In this document: one piece after another, positions 1 to 8,977 of the stretch
How positions within the stretch are numbered: the first letter of the stretch is position 1
Layout: every line of letters starts with the position of its first letter
Source of the DNA: JAJRAN01 sp963827135
GTDB taxonomy: Archaea; Thermoplasmatota; Thermoplasmata; Methanomassiliicoccales; UBA472
Reading direction: 5' to 3'
Assembly (NCBI GenBank): GCA_963827135.1
Contig: CAWGZX010000005.1
Coordinates: forward strand, 372,001-436,000
Length of the DNA: 64,000 nt
Notes under the pieces: model-generated
Told to the model about the DNA's origin: nothing
The model's database searches: none
What the model saw: only the letters and a program-made list of their open reading frames with translations
Made by a program: the position numbers and the translations under genes

Positions 1-2
1 AG

Positions 3-1496
3 TACGCCGCTGGCAAGACAAGCCTCAACTTCGTGATGCTGGAGGAGCTCATCGCCGCCAACCTCGACCTGCTGTTCCCGGGCATGGAGGTGCTGGCAGC
101 CTATCCCTTCAGAGTCACCCGCGACGCCGAAATCGAGATCCAGGTCGACGATTCGGACGACATGCTCACGGCCGTGGAAGAGGGGGTCGAGAGCCGCAGG
201 CTCGGCCCCACCGTCCGCCTGGAGGTGGACGAGGCCATGCCGGAGACGGTCCGGGAAATGTTGGCCAAGAACATGGACCTACCTCGTTATCTGGTCTATC
301 AGCATGGCGCTCCCCTTGGCTTGGTAGACTTCTGGCAATTGCTGTCCCTCGACCGACCTGACCTCAAGGACGCGCCGTTCAGCCAATACGTCCCTTACGA
401 CCTCTCCAGCCCCAAGAGCGTCTTCGCCTCCCTGCATGCCAGGGACCATCTGCTCTTCCATCCCTACGACTCGTTCCAGCCGGTCGTGGCCATGCTCCAG
501 CAGGCAGCTGTCGACCCAGATGTGTTGGCCATCAAGATCTCCTTGTACCGAATCGACAAGCGCTCCCCGGTCATCGAAGCTCTGATGGAAGCCAGGAAGC
601 AGGGCAAACAGGTGGCGGCGGTCGTCGAGCTCAAGGCCAAGTTCGATGAGGAGAACAACATCTCCTATGCAAGGGCGCTCGAGCAGGCGGGGGTGCACGT
701 CGTCTACGGACCGTTGGACCTCAAGGTGCACGCCAAGATCTGCATGGTGGTGCGCAAGGAGCGCAAGGGCATCGTCCGCTACTGCCACCTCTCCTCAGGC
801 AACTACAACAACGTGACGACCAAGGTCTACGGCGACCTGGCCTACATCACCACCAACCGTGAGACCGGGGTAGACGTCTCCAACCTCTTCAACGCCCTGA
901 CCGGGTACTCGAACATCTCTCAATACAACCAGCTTCTGGTCGCTCCCACCGGTCTCAGGTCCGGGATCCTGGATAGGATTCATCGCGAAACAGATCGCCA
1001 TCTCGAGTTCGGCAACGGACTGATAGCATGGAAGCTGAACGGACTTCTGGACAAGGCCGTCATCAAGGCCCTCTACCAAGCTTCGCAAGCGGGGGTGGCG
1101 GTGCGATTGAACGTGCGGGGGCTCTGCTCCCTCCGTCCGGGAATTAAGGGCGTGAGCGAGAACATCACCGTGACGTCGATCGTGGGCCGTTTCCTGGAGC
1201 ACTCGCGCATCTACTACTTCCGCAACGGTGGCGAGGAGGAGGTCCTCCTGGGAAGCAGCGACATGATGCCACGAAACCTCGACAAGCGCGTGGAGCTGCT
1301 TTTCCCCGTCCAGGACGCTAAGATAAGGAGGGCCCTGGTGAAGCAGATACTCGATGTCCACCTCCGCGACAACGTCAAGGCCCGACAACTTCGGGCCGAC
1401 GGCAGCTATGTCAAGGTCCGGCCCAAGAAGGGCGAGGCGGCCCTAGATTCGCAGAAGCACTTCCTAGAGCACAGGGGAGAGTGGCATGAGGACTGA
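3..1496 (+). CDS. ppk1: Polyphosphate kinase 1, C-terminal part (truncated by window edge)
   Basis: Reversibly transfers the gamma phosphate of ATP to polyphosphate. The frame stays open to the left edge, so the N-terminal part of this roughly 700-residue family is outside the window and the GTG/ATG at 33-38 is internal. Both PPK1 catalytic-histidine contexts are visible: 'KVHAK' (His codon at 729, expected phospho-histidine) and 'FLEHSRIYYF' (His codon at 1200). 'FRVTRDAEIE' near the start and 'GSSDMMPRNLDKRVE' near the end are also typical of PPK1. The gene overlaps the next one by 11 bases, and the two following genes also look like polyphosphate proteins, so this is one operon. The family call is secure; only the start is unknown. 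Confidence 0.95.
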   Translation, partial: YAAGKTSLNFVMLEELIAANLDLLFPGMEVLAAYPFRVTRDAEIEIQVDDSDDMLTAVEEGVESRRLGPTVRLEVDEAMPETVREMLAKNMDLPRYLVYQHGAPLGLVDFWQLLSLDRPDLKDAPFSQYVPYDLSSPKSVFASLHARDHLLFHPYDSFQPVVAMLQQAAVDPDVLAIKISLYRIDKRSPVIEALMEARKQGKQVAAVVELKAKFDEENNISYARALEQAGVHVVYGPLDLKVHAKICMVVRKERKGIVRYCHLSSGNYNNVTTKVYGDLAYITTNRETGVDVSNLFNALTGYSNISQYNQLLVAPTGLRSGILDRIHRETDRHLEFGNGLIAWKLNGLLDKAVIKALYQASQAGVAVRLNVRGLCSLRPGIKGVSENITVTSIVGRFLEHSRIYYFRNGGEEEVLLGSSDMMPRNLDKRVELLFPVQDAKIRRALVKQILDVHLRDNVKARQLRADGSYVKVRPKKGEAALDSQKHFLEHRGEWHED

Positions 1497-3825
1497 GCCC
1501 GACCCCAGCTGGAGGAGGCTCTGGTCGGAGGCCTCGGTCGACCATATGGAGGGCATGATGCGCGAGGGCGAGGGCGTGATCGCCCAGGATGACGTGGAGA
1601 ACGTGCATCGAATGCGCGTGGCCTCCCGCCGGGCCAGGGCCGCGCTCGACACCTTCGAGGACTGCCTTCCTCCGGAGAAGGTGGGATCCCTGAGGAAGGA
1701 GATCAGACGCATAACCCGTGCCTTGGGGGCGGCGAGGGATGCGGACGTGCAGATCGGGTTCCTCGCCGAGATACTACCCTCCAAGGGACCGAAGGAGGCT
1801 CCAGGCATCAAGCTCGTCCTCCGGTGGAAGACGCAGGAGCGCGCCAAGCTCCAGGCTCCCTTGGTGAGGGCGCTACGAGGGTTGGAGGAGCGCGGATTGC
1901 TATTCCAGATGCTCGAGCACTTCCGAACCGAGAGGGACTCCCTGAGGAAGCAGGGCGTGCCCGGGAGGTCACCTGCCGCCTATGAGAACGCCTGGAGGCG
2001 GGTCCGGGGCAAGATGGAGGAGCTCCTGGAACATGAGGGCTACGTCCATCAGGAGGGGGCTATCGAAGAGCATCATGCCATGCGCATCTCCGCCAAGCGC
2101 CTACGCTACGCCCTGGAGATGGTCGGGGAGCTATTCGACGACCGCCTGGAGATGGATATCTCACGGATCAAGAAGCTGCAGGATCTCCTGGGCGACGTGC
2201 ATGACTGCGACGTCTGGATACAGGAGATGGACAGGCTCATCTTGGACCTTCGCCAAGGGAAGCTCGAGCTGCCCCAAGGGATGAGCCCCAAGTTGGTGCG
2301 GCCAGGCTTGGTCTTCCTACGCGAAGATCGTTCCAAAAGGAGGCGGGAAGCCTATCGAGAGTTCGTAGAGCTGTGGGATTCCATGGCAGCAGAGGGCTTC
2401 CTCGATTCCTTGCTCAGGAGACTGGAGGCCGCGGCGGAGCAGACGGAGGACCTGGCCTCGAAGGCCATCGAGGCGCTCACTGCGGACCCCGGCATCAAGA
2501 TCGCCGTCATTGGGGACGTGCATGGTAACCTGCAGGCATTGGAGGCAGTGCTGCGGGACGCGGAGAGGCGAGGCTGCAGGGTTTTGCTCAACACCGGCGA
2601 CATGCTAGGCTATGGAGCCGACCCGGAGCAGGTGGCTAGTCTGCTGCGCTCCAAGCCCTGCATCAGCGTCATCGGCAACTACGACCTGAAGGCGTTCCGC
2701 ATCCATGACCACAAGGACCTCTGGCCGGGGGACAAGTCCAAGGACAAGTTGCTGGCGTTCGAATGGGCGTACGAGCACATCTCTCCCGCCACCCGCGCCT
2801 GGCTCAGGTCCCTGCCCCAGGAGCTGCGCATGGAAGTGGGAGGATTGAGACTACTGATGGTGCATGGGAGCCCCGACTCCATGGACGAGCACCTCGGTCC
2901 TGAGACCCCGGAGAGGAGGCTGGAGGAGATCGCCGATGCGGCCGGAGCGGACCTCGTGATCATGGGCCATTCGCACCTGCCCATGTCCAGAAAGGTGAAG
3001 GGGGTGCGCTTCCTCAATCCGGGCTCAGTGGGAAGACCGGACGACGGGGACCCTCGAGCGTCGTACGCCCTGCTCCAGCTAAGCCCCCTCCGCGCCTCTT
3101 TGCATCGGGTCAGGTACGACGTGAAGGCAGCGGCTCGCGCAATCAAGGACGCGGGTCTGCCCAAGCGCTTCGCGAAGATGATAATCGAGGGGCGGGCGTA
3201 CGACCGGGTGGCCGAGAAGGAAGGAAAGAAGGCCAGTCATGATTCTGCACTGAGCAAGGCGTGGAAGGTGGCCCGCTCCTATCTCGGGAAGGACCCTCAC
3301 ACCGACCAGGTCACCAGGTTCTCCATGGTGCTCTTCGACTGCTTGGCGGGAAGGCTCGACCTCTCCGAGAGGGACCGCTTCTGGCTGGAGTGCGCGGCGG
3401 TGCTCCACGACATCGGCTGGAGCGAGGGCAGGAGGGGCCATCACAAGGCTAGTCTACGCCTGATCATGGAGGAGGACGCCCTTCCATTCGACAGGGAGGA
3501 GAGGAGGGCGATTGGCTGCATCGCCCGCTATCACCGCAAGGCGCCCCCCGACCCCAGCCATGCCCACTACTCCAACCTCGGCCGTAAGGAGAAGAGGAAG
3601 GTGGCCTCCTTGGCCGCCATTCTCCGGGTCGCGGATGCCCTGGACTGCTCGCATGACATGAAGGTGCGGTCCCTCCGCTGCCGGCTCGCCCCCGACAAGC
3701 TCGTCCTGCTCTGCACCGCGGCATCGGGCCTGGAAATGGAAGAGAGGGAGGTCCTGAAGAAGGGCGACCTGCTCAGGGAAGTGGCGGGCTTGGAGATCGA
3801 GGTGCGCAGGGAGGCTAGGAAATGA
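1486..3825 (+). CDS. CHAD domain - metallophosphoesterase - HD domain fusion protein
   Basis: 779 residues with three modules. Residues about 10-300 form a CHAD domain ('MRVASRRARAAL', then 'HAMRISAKRLRYALE'), a His/Arg-rich helical fold known to bind polyphosphate. Residues about 335-530 form a YfcE/MJ0936-like calcineurin-type phosphoesterase with GDVHGN (Asp344), GD, GNYD and GHSH metal motifs. Residues about 590-779 form an HD domain ('VLHDIGW', His about 642) that resembles the C-terminal HD domain of the Ppx encoded next: both have 'HRK' and then an 'ALD.SH' element. It overlaps ppk1 by 11 bases and ppx by 4. I infer a polyphosphate-bound phosphatase or regulator. The substrate cannot be read from sequence, but each domain call is firm. 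Confidence 0.85.
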   Translation: MRTEPDPSWRRLWSEASVDHMEGMMREGEGVIAQDDVENVHRMRVASRRARAALDTFEDCLPPEKVGSLRKEIRRITRALGAARDADVQIGFLAEILPSKGPKEAPGIKLVLRWKTQERAKLQAPLVRALRGLEERGLLFQMLEHFRTERDSLRKQGVPGRSPAAYENAWRRVRGKMEELLEHEGYVHQEGAIEEHHAMRISAKRLRYALEMVGELFDDRLEMDISRIKKLQDLLGDVHDCDVWIQEMDRLILDLRQGKLELPQGMSPKLVRPGLVFLREDRSKRRREAYREFVELWDSMAAEGFLDSLLRRLEAAAEQTEDLASKAIEALTADPGIKIAVIGDVHGNLQALEAVLRDAERRGCRVLLNTGDMLGYGADPEQVASLLRSKPCISVIGNYDLKAFRIHDHKDLWPGDKSKDKLLAFEWAYEHISPATRAWLRSLPQELRMEVGGLRLLMVHGSPDSMDEHLGPETPERRLEEIADAAGADLVIMGHSHLPMSRKVKGVRFLNPGSVGRPDDGDPRASYALLQLSPLRASLHRVRYDVKAAARAIKDAGLPKRFAKMIIEGRAYDRVAEKEGKKASHDSALSKAWKVARSYLGKDPHTDQVTRFSMVLFDCLAGRLDLSERDRFWLECAAVLHDIGWSEGRRGHHKASLRLIMEEDALPFDREERRAIGCIARYHRKAPPDPSHAHYSNLGRKEKRKVASLAAILRVADALDCSHDMKVRSLRCRLAPDKLVLLCTAASGLEMEEREVLKKGDLLREVAGLEIEVRREARK

Positions 3826-5399
3826 GCTTCCCCGGGAAGGTGGTCTCGTTCATCGACATCGGCACGAACTCCATCCGCACCGCGGTAGTCCGGCTAAATC
3901 CCAATTACTCATATTCCATCCTCTCCAGGCAGAAGCAGGTGGTACGCCTGGGCGAAGGAGAATTCCTCGAGCACATGCTCATCCCCGCCGCCATGGAGAG
4001 GTGCGTGGTGGTGTGCAAGCGCTTCGTGGAGATGGGTCGAGCCTACGGGGCCGAGGAGTTCGTGGCCTTGGCCACCTCCGCTACCCGCGAGGCCAAGAAC
4101 CAGGGCGAGCTGCTGGAGCGGTTGCGCAAGGAGGTGGGCATCGAGGTCAGGGTGATCCCTGGTAAGGAGGAGGCCCGCCTCATTTACCTGGGAGTCTCGA
4201 CGACCTTCCACCTCCAGGACCGTTTCGGCGTGTTCATCGACATCGGGGGCGGCAGCACCGAGATCTCGGTGGGGAACCAGTCCGATTACGTCTACCTGGA
4301 CAGCCTGAAGCTCGGCGCCATCCGCTTGAGCGAGCTCTTCATCTCCGAGGAGGAGACCGGGCCAATCGGCCCGGAGAAGTACGCCCAGATGAAGAAGTCG
4401 GTGCGCAGCGAGATCGTCCGTACCGTGCAGAAGGTCAAGCGTTACAGGATCGACCTGGCGGTGGGGACCTCAGGGACCATAATCAACTTGGGCGAGGTGG
4501 CGTCTCGCAACCTCAACGGAACGCAGGGAAAGGACAACGTCCTCACCCTGCCCAAGCTCAAGAAGACCATCGCCCTGCTATGCTCCCTAGGTCTCAAGGA
4601 GAGGAGGGGGCTTCCGGGCATCAACCCGGAGCGGGCGGACATCATCATCGGCGGGGCGGCGATACTCGAGACCTTGATGGAGGAAATCGGCATCCAGGAG
4701 CTGGCGGTCTCAGAGCGCGGCCTGCTCGACGGTATGCTGGTAGATTACCTTTCGCAGATCGAGGGCTTCCCCAGCCACCAGAAGATGTCGGTGCGGGAGA
4801 GGAGCGTCCTCCAGCTCGGCCGCTCCTGCAATCTCGATGAGCTGCACGCCGAGACCATCTCCCGCCTCTCGCTGGAGATGTTCGACACCGCCAAGGAGGA
4901 GGGAATGCACGAGTTCGGTGCGAGGGAGAGGGAGCTGCTGCGCTATTCCGCCTACCTCCACGACATCGGGGACTTCATCAGCTTCACCAACCACCATCAG
5001 CATTCGTACTACATCGTCCGCAACGCCGAGCTGCTCGGCTTCGACCAGAGGGAGATCGAGATCATGGCGAGTTTGGCCAAGTTCCACCGGAAGAAGTCGC
5101 TGGGGAAGAGAAGTTCGGAGCTCGAAGGCCTGGACCCCTCGGCGCAGAGGATCGTGGTCTCCCTGTCCTCCTTGCTGCGCATCGCCGAGGCCTTGGACCG
5201 GAGCCATTGCGCCTTGATCGATCACGCTCGCTTCATCAATGCCAACAAGGATGAGGCGGTTCTCGAGGTCGCAGCCCGCGGGGATTGCGAGCTCGAGCTC
5301 TGGGGAGCGGAGTCGCAGGAGAAGGGGTTCCGCAAGGCCTTCGACCGGGACCTGCGCATCCGCTTCAAGATGTCCACGGCCTTGGACGAGGTGCGCTGA
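3822..5399 (+). CDS. ppx: Exopolyphosphatase / pppGpp phosphohydrolase family with C-terminal HD domain
   Basis: 525 residues, an ASKHA-fold Ppx/GppA enzyme that releases terminal phosphate from polyphosphate. Visible motifs are the phosphate-1 loop 'FIDIGTNSIRTAV', 'IPGKEEARLIYLGV', the phosphate-2 loop 'FIDIGGGSTEISVG', 'AVGTSGTIINLGE' and 'ERGLLDGML'. An HD domain begins near residue 335 ('YLHDIGDF', His380), as in long-form Ppx. ATGA overlap with the upstream CHAD fusion indicates coupled translation in a ppk-CHAD-ppx operon, so synthesis and breakdown of polyphosphate are encoded together. Use of guanosine pentaphosphate is possible for the family but cannot be judged here. Confidence 0.92.
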   Translation: MSFPGKVVSFIDIGTNSIRTAVVRLNPNYSYSILSRQKQVVRLGEGEFLEHMLIPAAMERCVVVCKRFVEMGRAYGAEEFVALATSATREAKNQGELLERLRKEVGIEVRVIPGKEEARLIYLGVSTTFHLQDRFGVFIDIGGGSTEISVGNQSDYVYLDSLKLGAIRLSELFISEEETGPIGPEKYAQMKKSVRSEIVRTVQKVKRYRIDLAVGTSGTIINLGEVASRNLNGTQGKDNVLTLPKLKKTIALLCSLGLKERRGLPGINPERADIIIGGAAILETLMEEIGIQELAVSERGLLDGMLVDYLSQIEGFPSHQKMSVRERSVLQLGRSCNLDELHAETISRLSLEMFDTAKEEGMHEFGARERELLRYSAYLHDIGDFISFTNHHQHSYYIVRNAELLGFDQREIEIMASLAKFHRKKSLGKRSSELEGLDPSAQRIVVSLSSLLRIAEALDRSHCALIDHARFINANKDEAVLEVAARGDCELELWGAESQEKGFRKAFDRDLRIRFKMSTALDEVR

Positions 5400-5440
5400 G
5401 CAAATACTTATCCGTCGTCCTCCCTGCTAGATTCGAGATC

Positions 5441-5890
5441 ATGGGCCTGGAGGATTACAAGGCCAAGAGGGACTTCCGCAGGACCCGGGAGCCAGAGGGG
5501 ACGGAGGGCGAGGGACTGGACGGCATCTTCGTCGTCCAGGAGCACCACGCCTCCCACCTGCATTACGATTTCCGGCTGGCCTTGGATGGCGTATTGAAGA
5601 GCTGGGCGATCCCCAAGGGCGTCCCGGAGGAGCCGAAGGTGAAGAAGCTCGCGGTGCAGACCGAGGATCATCCCATGGACTATGCGGACTTCGAGGGCTC
5701 CATCCCCAAGGGGGAGTACGGCGCGGGCGAGGTGAGGATCTGGGACAAGGGCACTTTCCAGCTTAGGGAAAGGGGCGAGGACAAGCTGGTGTTCGCCCTG
5801 CAGGGGGCCCGCCTCAAGGGAACCTATGCGCTGGTGCGGTTCAAGGGCAAGGAGAAGCAGGCCAAGAACTGGCTGATCATGAAGCTGTGA
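5441..5890 (+). CDS. Stand-alone LigD-type 3'-phosphoesterase domain protein
   Basis: 149 residues matching the 3'-phosphoesterase (PE) module of bacterial LigD, which trims 3'-phosphates and ribonucleotides at DNA ends. The signature 'QEHHASHLHYDFRLAL' carries the expected metal and catalytic residues His35, His41, Asp43 and Arg45. 'SWAIPKG', 'HPMDYADFEG' and 'IPKGEYGAGEV' follow, also typical. A reading frame extends upstream into ppx, but homology begins at the ATG at 5441. No ligase, polymerase or Ku gene is adjacent, so this is a free-standing PE protein. A weak AT-rich stretch at 5401-5410 could serve as promoter. Confidence 0.88.
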   Translation: MGLEDYKAKRDFRRTREPEGTEGEGLDGIFVVQEHHASHLHYDFRLALDGVLKSWAIPKGVPEEPKVKKLAVQTEDHPMDYADFEGSIPKGEYGAGEVRIWDKGTFQLRERGEDKLVFALQGARLKGTYALVRFKGKEKQAKNWLIMKL

Positions 5891-5958
5891 TGGCTTTGCC
5901 CATCCCTCAGGAAAATTAGAAGAATTGAAAGGAAAAAAGATTGGAGCGTCGAATTGGA

Positions 5959-6171
5959 TTACTTCTTCATTATCTTCATCCAGCCGCCGCTCTCAAAGAC
6001 CGCTAGACCTCTCTTGCTTAGGGTCTTCTCGAAGTCCTCCCAGGAAACGATCTCTAGGCGAGCGTTGTTCCCCTTTGTGAACTGGACCCCGTTCGTCCCC
6101 TTAACGCGGCCGGGCTTCAGGCCTTTCTTTTTTGCGATCTCCTTGGCCTTGTCGAGGCTTATTTTCTCCAT
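5959..6171 (-). CDS. Small basic protein of unknown function
   Basis: 70 residues from the ATG at 6171, lysine-rich ('KAKEIAKKKGLKPGRVKG'), with no signal peptide or membrane segment. A GGAGGG element about 13 bases before this ATG (10 before an adjacent GTG) supports a start here; the frame continues 23 codons further upstream but without a ribosome site. A TATA box at 6247-6257 on the same strand and a clear leader support expression. I do not recognise the family. The helix rich in Lys and 'GRVKGTNGVQF' might suggest nucleic-acid binding, but that is only composition. Confidence 0.6.
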   Translation of the reverse strand: MEKISLDKAKEIAKKKGLKPGRVKGTNGVQFTKGNNARLEIVSWEDFEKTLSKRGLAVFESGGWMKIMKK

Positions 6172-6204
6172 CACCAAATAATATCCCTCCTGTTCAGTTT
6201 CCTG

Positions 6205-6224
6205 GCCATGTGCTGGCACATGAC
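6205..6224 (-). repeat. 20-base inverted repeat in the leader of the small protein gene
   Basis: On the minus strand GGTCATGTGC and GCACATGGCC are separated by CA. This gives a 10-bp stem with one G-U pair and a core CATGTGC/GCACATG that is perfectly symmetrical. It lies between the TATA box (6247-6257) and the GGAGGG ribosome site, around or just after the expected transcription start. It could be a repressor operator or a leader hairpin. Confidence 0.5.
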
Positions 6225-6246
6225 CCAGTAAGTAATACATTGGACC

Positions 6247-6257
6247 TATATATAAAA
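6247..6257 (-). promoter_or_regulatory. TATA box for the 70-residue small protein
   Basis: The minus strand reads TTTTATATATA here, a strong archaeal box A. The expected start is about 25 bases downstream, leaving a leader of roughly 55 bases that contains the inverted repeat and a GGAGGG site. Confidence 0.55.
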
Positions 6258-6402
6258 TTTATCCTATAATGAGACCGTTCCAGTAAATCTTGCCTTTAAT
6301 ATCTTTCCCTCTTTTTCAAAGATTGCTGGATGAAGCTGGATGGAGAGCCAGGAGCGACACGAAAAATGCGAAAATCAAGAGGCCGCCCAGCCCGCGAGCC
6401 GG

Positions 6403-6417
6403 AAAAAGGTTTATCTT
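6403..6417 (+). promoter_or_regulatory. BRE/TATA element before the first phosphohexomutase
   Basis: AAAAAGGTTTATCTT fits a purine-rich BRE followed by a TATA box about 30 bases before the ATG at 6446. The rest of the 6241-6445 gap shows only AT-rich DNA and no further gene. Confidence 0.5.
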
Positions 6418-6445
6418 GATTTCTCGCGCTTAAGAGGTCGTTCAA

Positions 6446-7750
6446 ATGTCGTTATTCGGTTCTTCGGGTATCAGAGGATTGGTAGGCAAGGTCATCACCC
6501 CGGACCTGGCCATGGGCATTGGTGCTGCCGTAGGCTCCCTGAGCCGTGAGGTCTTGCTGGCCAAGGACACCAGGACCAGCGGGGACATGATGGTGAGCGC
6601 CTTGAGCGCTGGGATCACTTCCACCGGTGCGAACGCCTCCTATGCGGGCATGGTGCCCACGCCGACATTGGCCAGAGCGGCGGAGGCCTACGATTGCGGG
6701 CTCATGGTCACCGCCTCGCACAATCCTCCGGAGTATAACGGAGTCAAGGTCTGGAACCCCGACGGGTCGGCCTTCGACACCGCTCAGATGCGTCAGCTGG
6801 AGGGCCTGATAGAAGGCAAGGGATACCGCTTGGCGGATTGGAGGGGTGTGGGAAGGTGCGCGGCGCACACAGGTGCCATAGAGGATCACATCTCCGCGGT
6901 CCTGGACTCGGTCGAGCCCGCCAAGGCCAAGGTGATATTGGACTGCGGGTGCGGGGCCACGACCCCGGTCAGCCCAATACTCCTGCGAAAGCTCGGATGC
7001 TCGGTCCTAGGGATCAACTGCCAGCCGGACGGCCACTTCCCAGGCAGGCTTCCCGAGCCGACCGAGGAGAACCTGACCGTCCTCAAGCAACTCATGATCA
7101 AGAAGGATGTCGATATCGGCCTGGCCCATGACGGGGATGGGGACAGGATGGTCGCCTTCGACGAGAAGGGAAGGTTCATCGATGGCGACCGATTGTTAGC
7201 CCTGTTCACGACCTTCCTCGGAGCGAAGGACATCGTCGCCCCGGTGGACGCCTCGATGGTCCTCGATGACCTGGTGGAGGGGCGGGTGATCAGGACGAGG
7301 GTGGGGGACGTCTATGTCGCCGAGGCCTTGAAGGCACATGGCATCGAGTTCGGTGGCGAGCCCTCCGGGACGTTCATCTTCCCGGGCGAGACTTATTGCC
7401 CGGACGGGGTCTATGCCGCCGCCTTGCTAGCCTCAATGATTCAGGATGAGAAGCTATCCAAGATGGTGGACAGCGTGCCGAGGTATCCGGTCTCCAGGAC
7501 ATCATATCCGTTCGATCTTAAGGGAAGGAAGGCCCTTGAATCCAAGCTCGAGAAGGCCATGGCCTCGCTCAGGTGCTTGGAGCTGATCACTGTGGACGGA
7601 TACCGAGCGCAATTCGAGGAGGGTTGGTTCCTGGTCCGCCTTTCCGGCACGGAGCCGAAGCTGCGCTTGACGGTGGAGGCGAGAAAGGATAAGGACCTCA
7701 AGGGCTTAGTGTCCAAGGCGGACAAAGTCGTGAGGGAGTGTCTACGATGA
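6446..7750 (+). CDS. Phosphohexomutase (phosphoglucosamine/phosphomannomutase family)
   Basis: 434 residues of the alpha-D-phosphohexomutase family, interconverting hexose or hexosamine 6- and 1-phosphates. The phosphoserine loop 'TASHNPPEYNGVKVW' (Ser near 93), metal loop 'DGDGDRM', sugar loop 'GEPSGT' and phosphate loop 'RLSGTEPKLRL' are all intact. It starts 'LFGSSGIRG', compared with 'LFGTNGVRG' in the second paralogue at 31930-33282. The ATG at 6446 has an AGAGGTC site upstream. The next gene, a sugar-1-phosphate nucleotidylyltransferase, starts by ATGA overlap, so the mutase product is probably handed straight to it. Glucosamine versus mannose specificity cannot be decided by eye. Confidence 0.88.
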   Translation: MSLFGSSGIRGLVGKVITPDLAMGIGAAVGSLSREVLLAKDTRTSGDMMVSALSAGITSTGANASYAGMVPTPTLARAAEAYDCGLMVTASHNPPEYNGVKVWNPDGSAFDTAQMRQLEGLIEGKGYRLADWRGVGRCAAHTGAIEDHISAVLDSVEPAKAKVILDCGCGATTPVSPILLRKLGCSVLGINCQPDGHFPGRLPEPTEENLTVLKQLMIKKDVDIGLAHDGDGDRMVAFDEKGRFIDGDRLLALFTTFLGAKDIVAPVDASMVLDDLVEGRVIRTRVGDVYVAEALKAHGIEFGGEPSGTFIFPGETYCPDGVYAAALLASMIQDEKLSKMVDSVPRYPVSRTSYPFDLKGRKALESKLEKAMASLRCLELITVDGYRAQFEEGWFLVRLSGTEPKLRLTVEARKDKDLKGLVSKADKVVRECLR

Positions 7751-8973
7751 AAGCGTTGGTCTTGGCAGCGGGGGAGGGCACCAGGCTCAGGCCGCTCACA
7801 TCCAATGTGCCTAAGCCGTTGCTATTGGTCGCGGGGAAGCCTTTCCTGAGCCACATCTTCGGGGCGTTAAAGGCCGGTGGCGTCAAGGATGTCGCCCTCC
7901 TGGTCGGATGGAAGGCCAATCGGATCAAGGAGTTCTATGGCGACGGGTCGGACATGGGCCTAAGCATCACCTACCTGGAGCAGAGGGAGAGGATGGGCAC
8001 GGCCGACGCAGTGGGCCACGCCGATGGATTCATGGACGAACCTTTCTTCTGCGTCAACGGGGACGTGGTCATCTCCGAGCTGGACGTCAAGGAGATGTAC
8101 TCCATATTCGAGGCGAAGCACAAGACGGTCATGGGGGCGGTGACGGTCCCCAACCCATCCTCCTTCGGGGTGATCGAGGAGAAGGAGGGCAAGCTCATAC
8201 GCATATTGGAGAAGCCCAAGCTCCCGCCCTCGGACCTGATCAACGCCGGCATGTTCGTCTTCACCCCCGACATCTTCCAGGAGATCCGAAGGACGGGCAG
8301 GTCGCCCAGGGGGGAGTACGAGATAACCGACACCTTGACCAGCCTGGCGAGGTCCGAAGGGGTGATGGTGCATCGCATCGCCACCGATTGGATAGACGTC
8401 GGCCGGCCCTGGGACCTGCTCAAGGCGAACGAGATATTCATGTCGCGGTTGGTAGGACGGGTGGAGGGGGAGGTCGAGCCCGGAGCCACGCTGAAAGGGA
8501 ACGTGGTGGTGGAGAAGAGCGCCTTGATCCGGTCAGGATCGTACATCCTCGGGCCCGCGTACATATCCAAGGGATGCGAGGTCGGGCCCAACTGCTACAT
8601 CCGGGGGGGGACCTGCCTCGGCCCGAATGTGAAGGTCGGCGCCTCAGTGGAGGTCAAGAACTCGATAATCATGGCGGGGTCGCATGTCCCGCATCACAAC
8701 TACGTTGGGGACAGCATCATTGGGGAGAGGTGCAACCTCGGTGCCGGGACCAAGGTCGCCAACCTGCGCTTCGACGACAGGAACGTGAAGGTCGCCACGG
8801 GCGGCAAGGTCATCGATTCCGGGAGGCGGAAGCTGGGCGTGATCATGGGCGATGACGTTAAGACCGGCATCAATTCCAATATCGACGCTGGCACCATCAT
8901 CTGGGAAAACTCGTTCATCGGACCGGGGGCGATGGCCAAGGGCAACATCGGCCCGGGCAGCAGGGTCTATTGA
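7747..8973 (+). CDS. Bifunctional sugar-1-phosphate nucleotidylyltransferase / left-handed beta-helix protein (archaeal GlmU-like)
   Basis: 408 residues. Residues 1-230 are a nucleotidyltransferase with 'LAAGEGTRLRPLT' and 'PKPLL'; 'NGDVV' supplies the metal aspartate and 'EKPKLPPSDLINAGMF' binds sugar. Residues about 245-408 form hexapeptide repeats of a left-handed beta-helix, with 'GAGTKVANLRFDD' typical of archaeal GlmU/ST0452-like enzymes that acetylate glucosamine-1-phosphate and make UDP-GlcNAc. The ATG at 7747 overlaps the mutase stop as ATGA; a GTG nine bases earlier is less likely. Its stop lies four bases from the stop of the convergent JAMM gene. Confidence 0.87.
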   Translation: MKALVLAAGEGTRLRPLTSNVPKPLLLVAGKPFLSHIFGALKAGGVKDVALLVGWKANRIKEFYGDGSDMGLSITYLEQRERMGTADAVGHADGFMDEPFFCVNGDVVISELDVKEMYSIFEAKHKTVMGAVTVPNPSSFGVIEEKEGKLIRILEKPKLPPSDLINAGMFVFTPDIFQEIRRTGRSPRGEYEITDTLTSLARSEGVMVHRIATDWIDVGRPWDLLKANEIFMSRLVGRVEGEVEPGATLKGNVVVEKSALIRSGSYILGPAYISKGCEVGPNCYIRGGTCLGPNVKVGASVEVKNSIIMAGSHVPHHNYVGDSIIGERCNLGAGTKVANLRFDDRNVKVATGGKVIDSGRRKLGVIMGDDVKTGINSNIDAGTIIWENSFIGPGAMAKGNIGPGSRVY

Positions 8974-8977
8974 GGCG

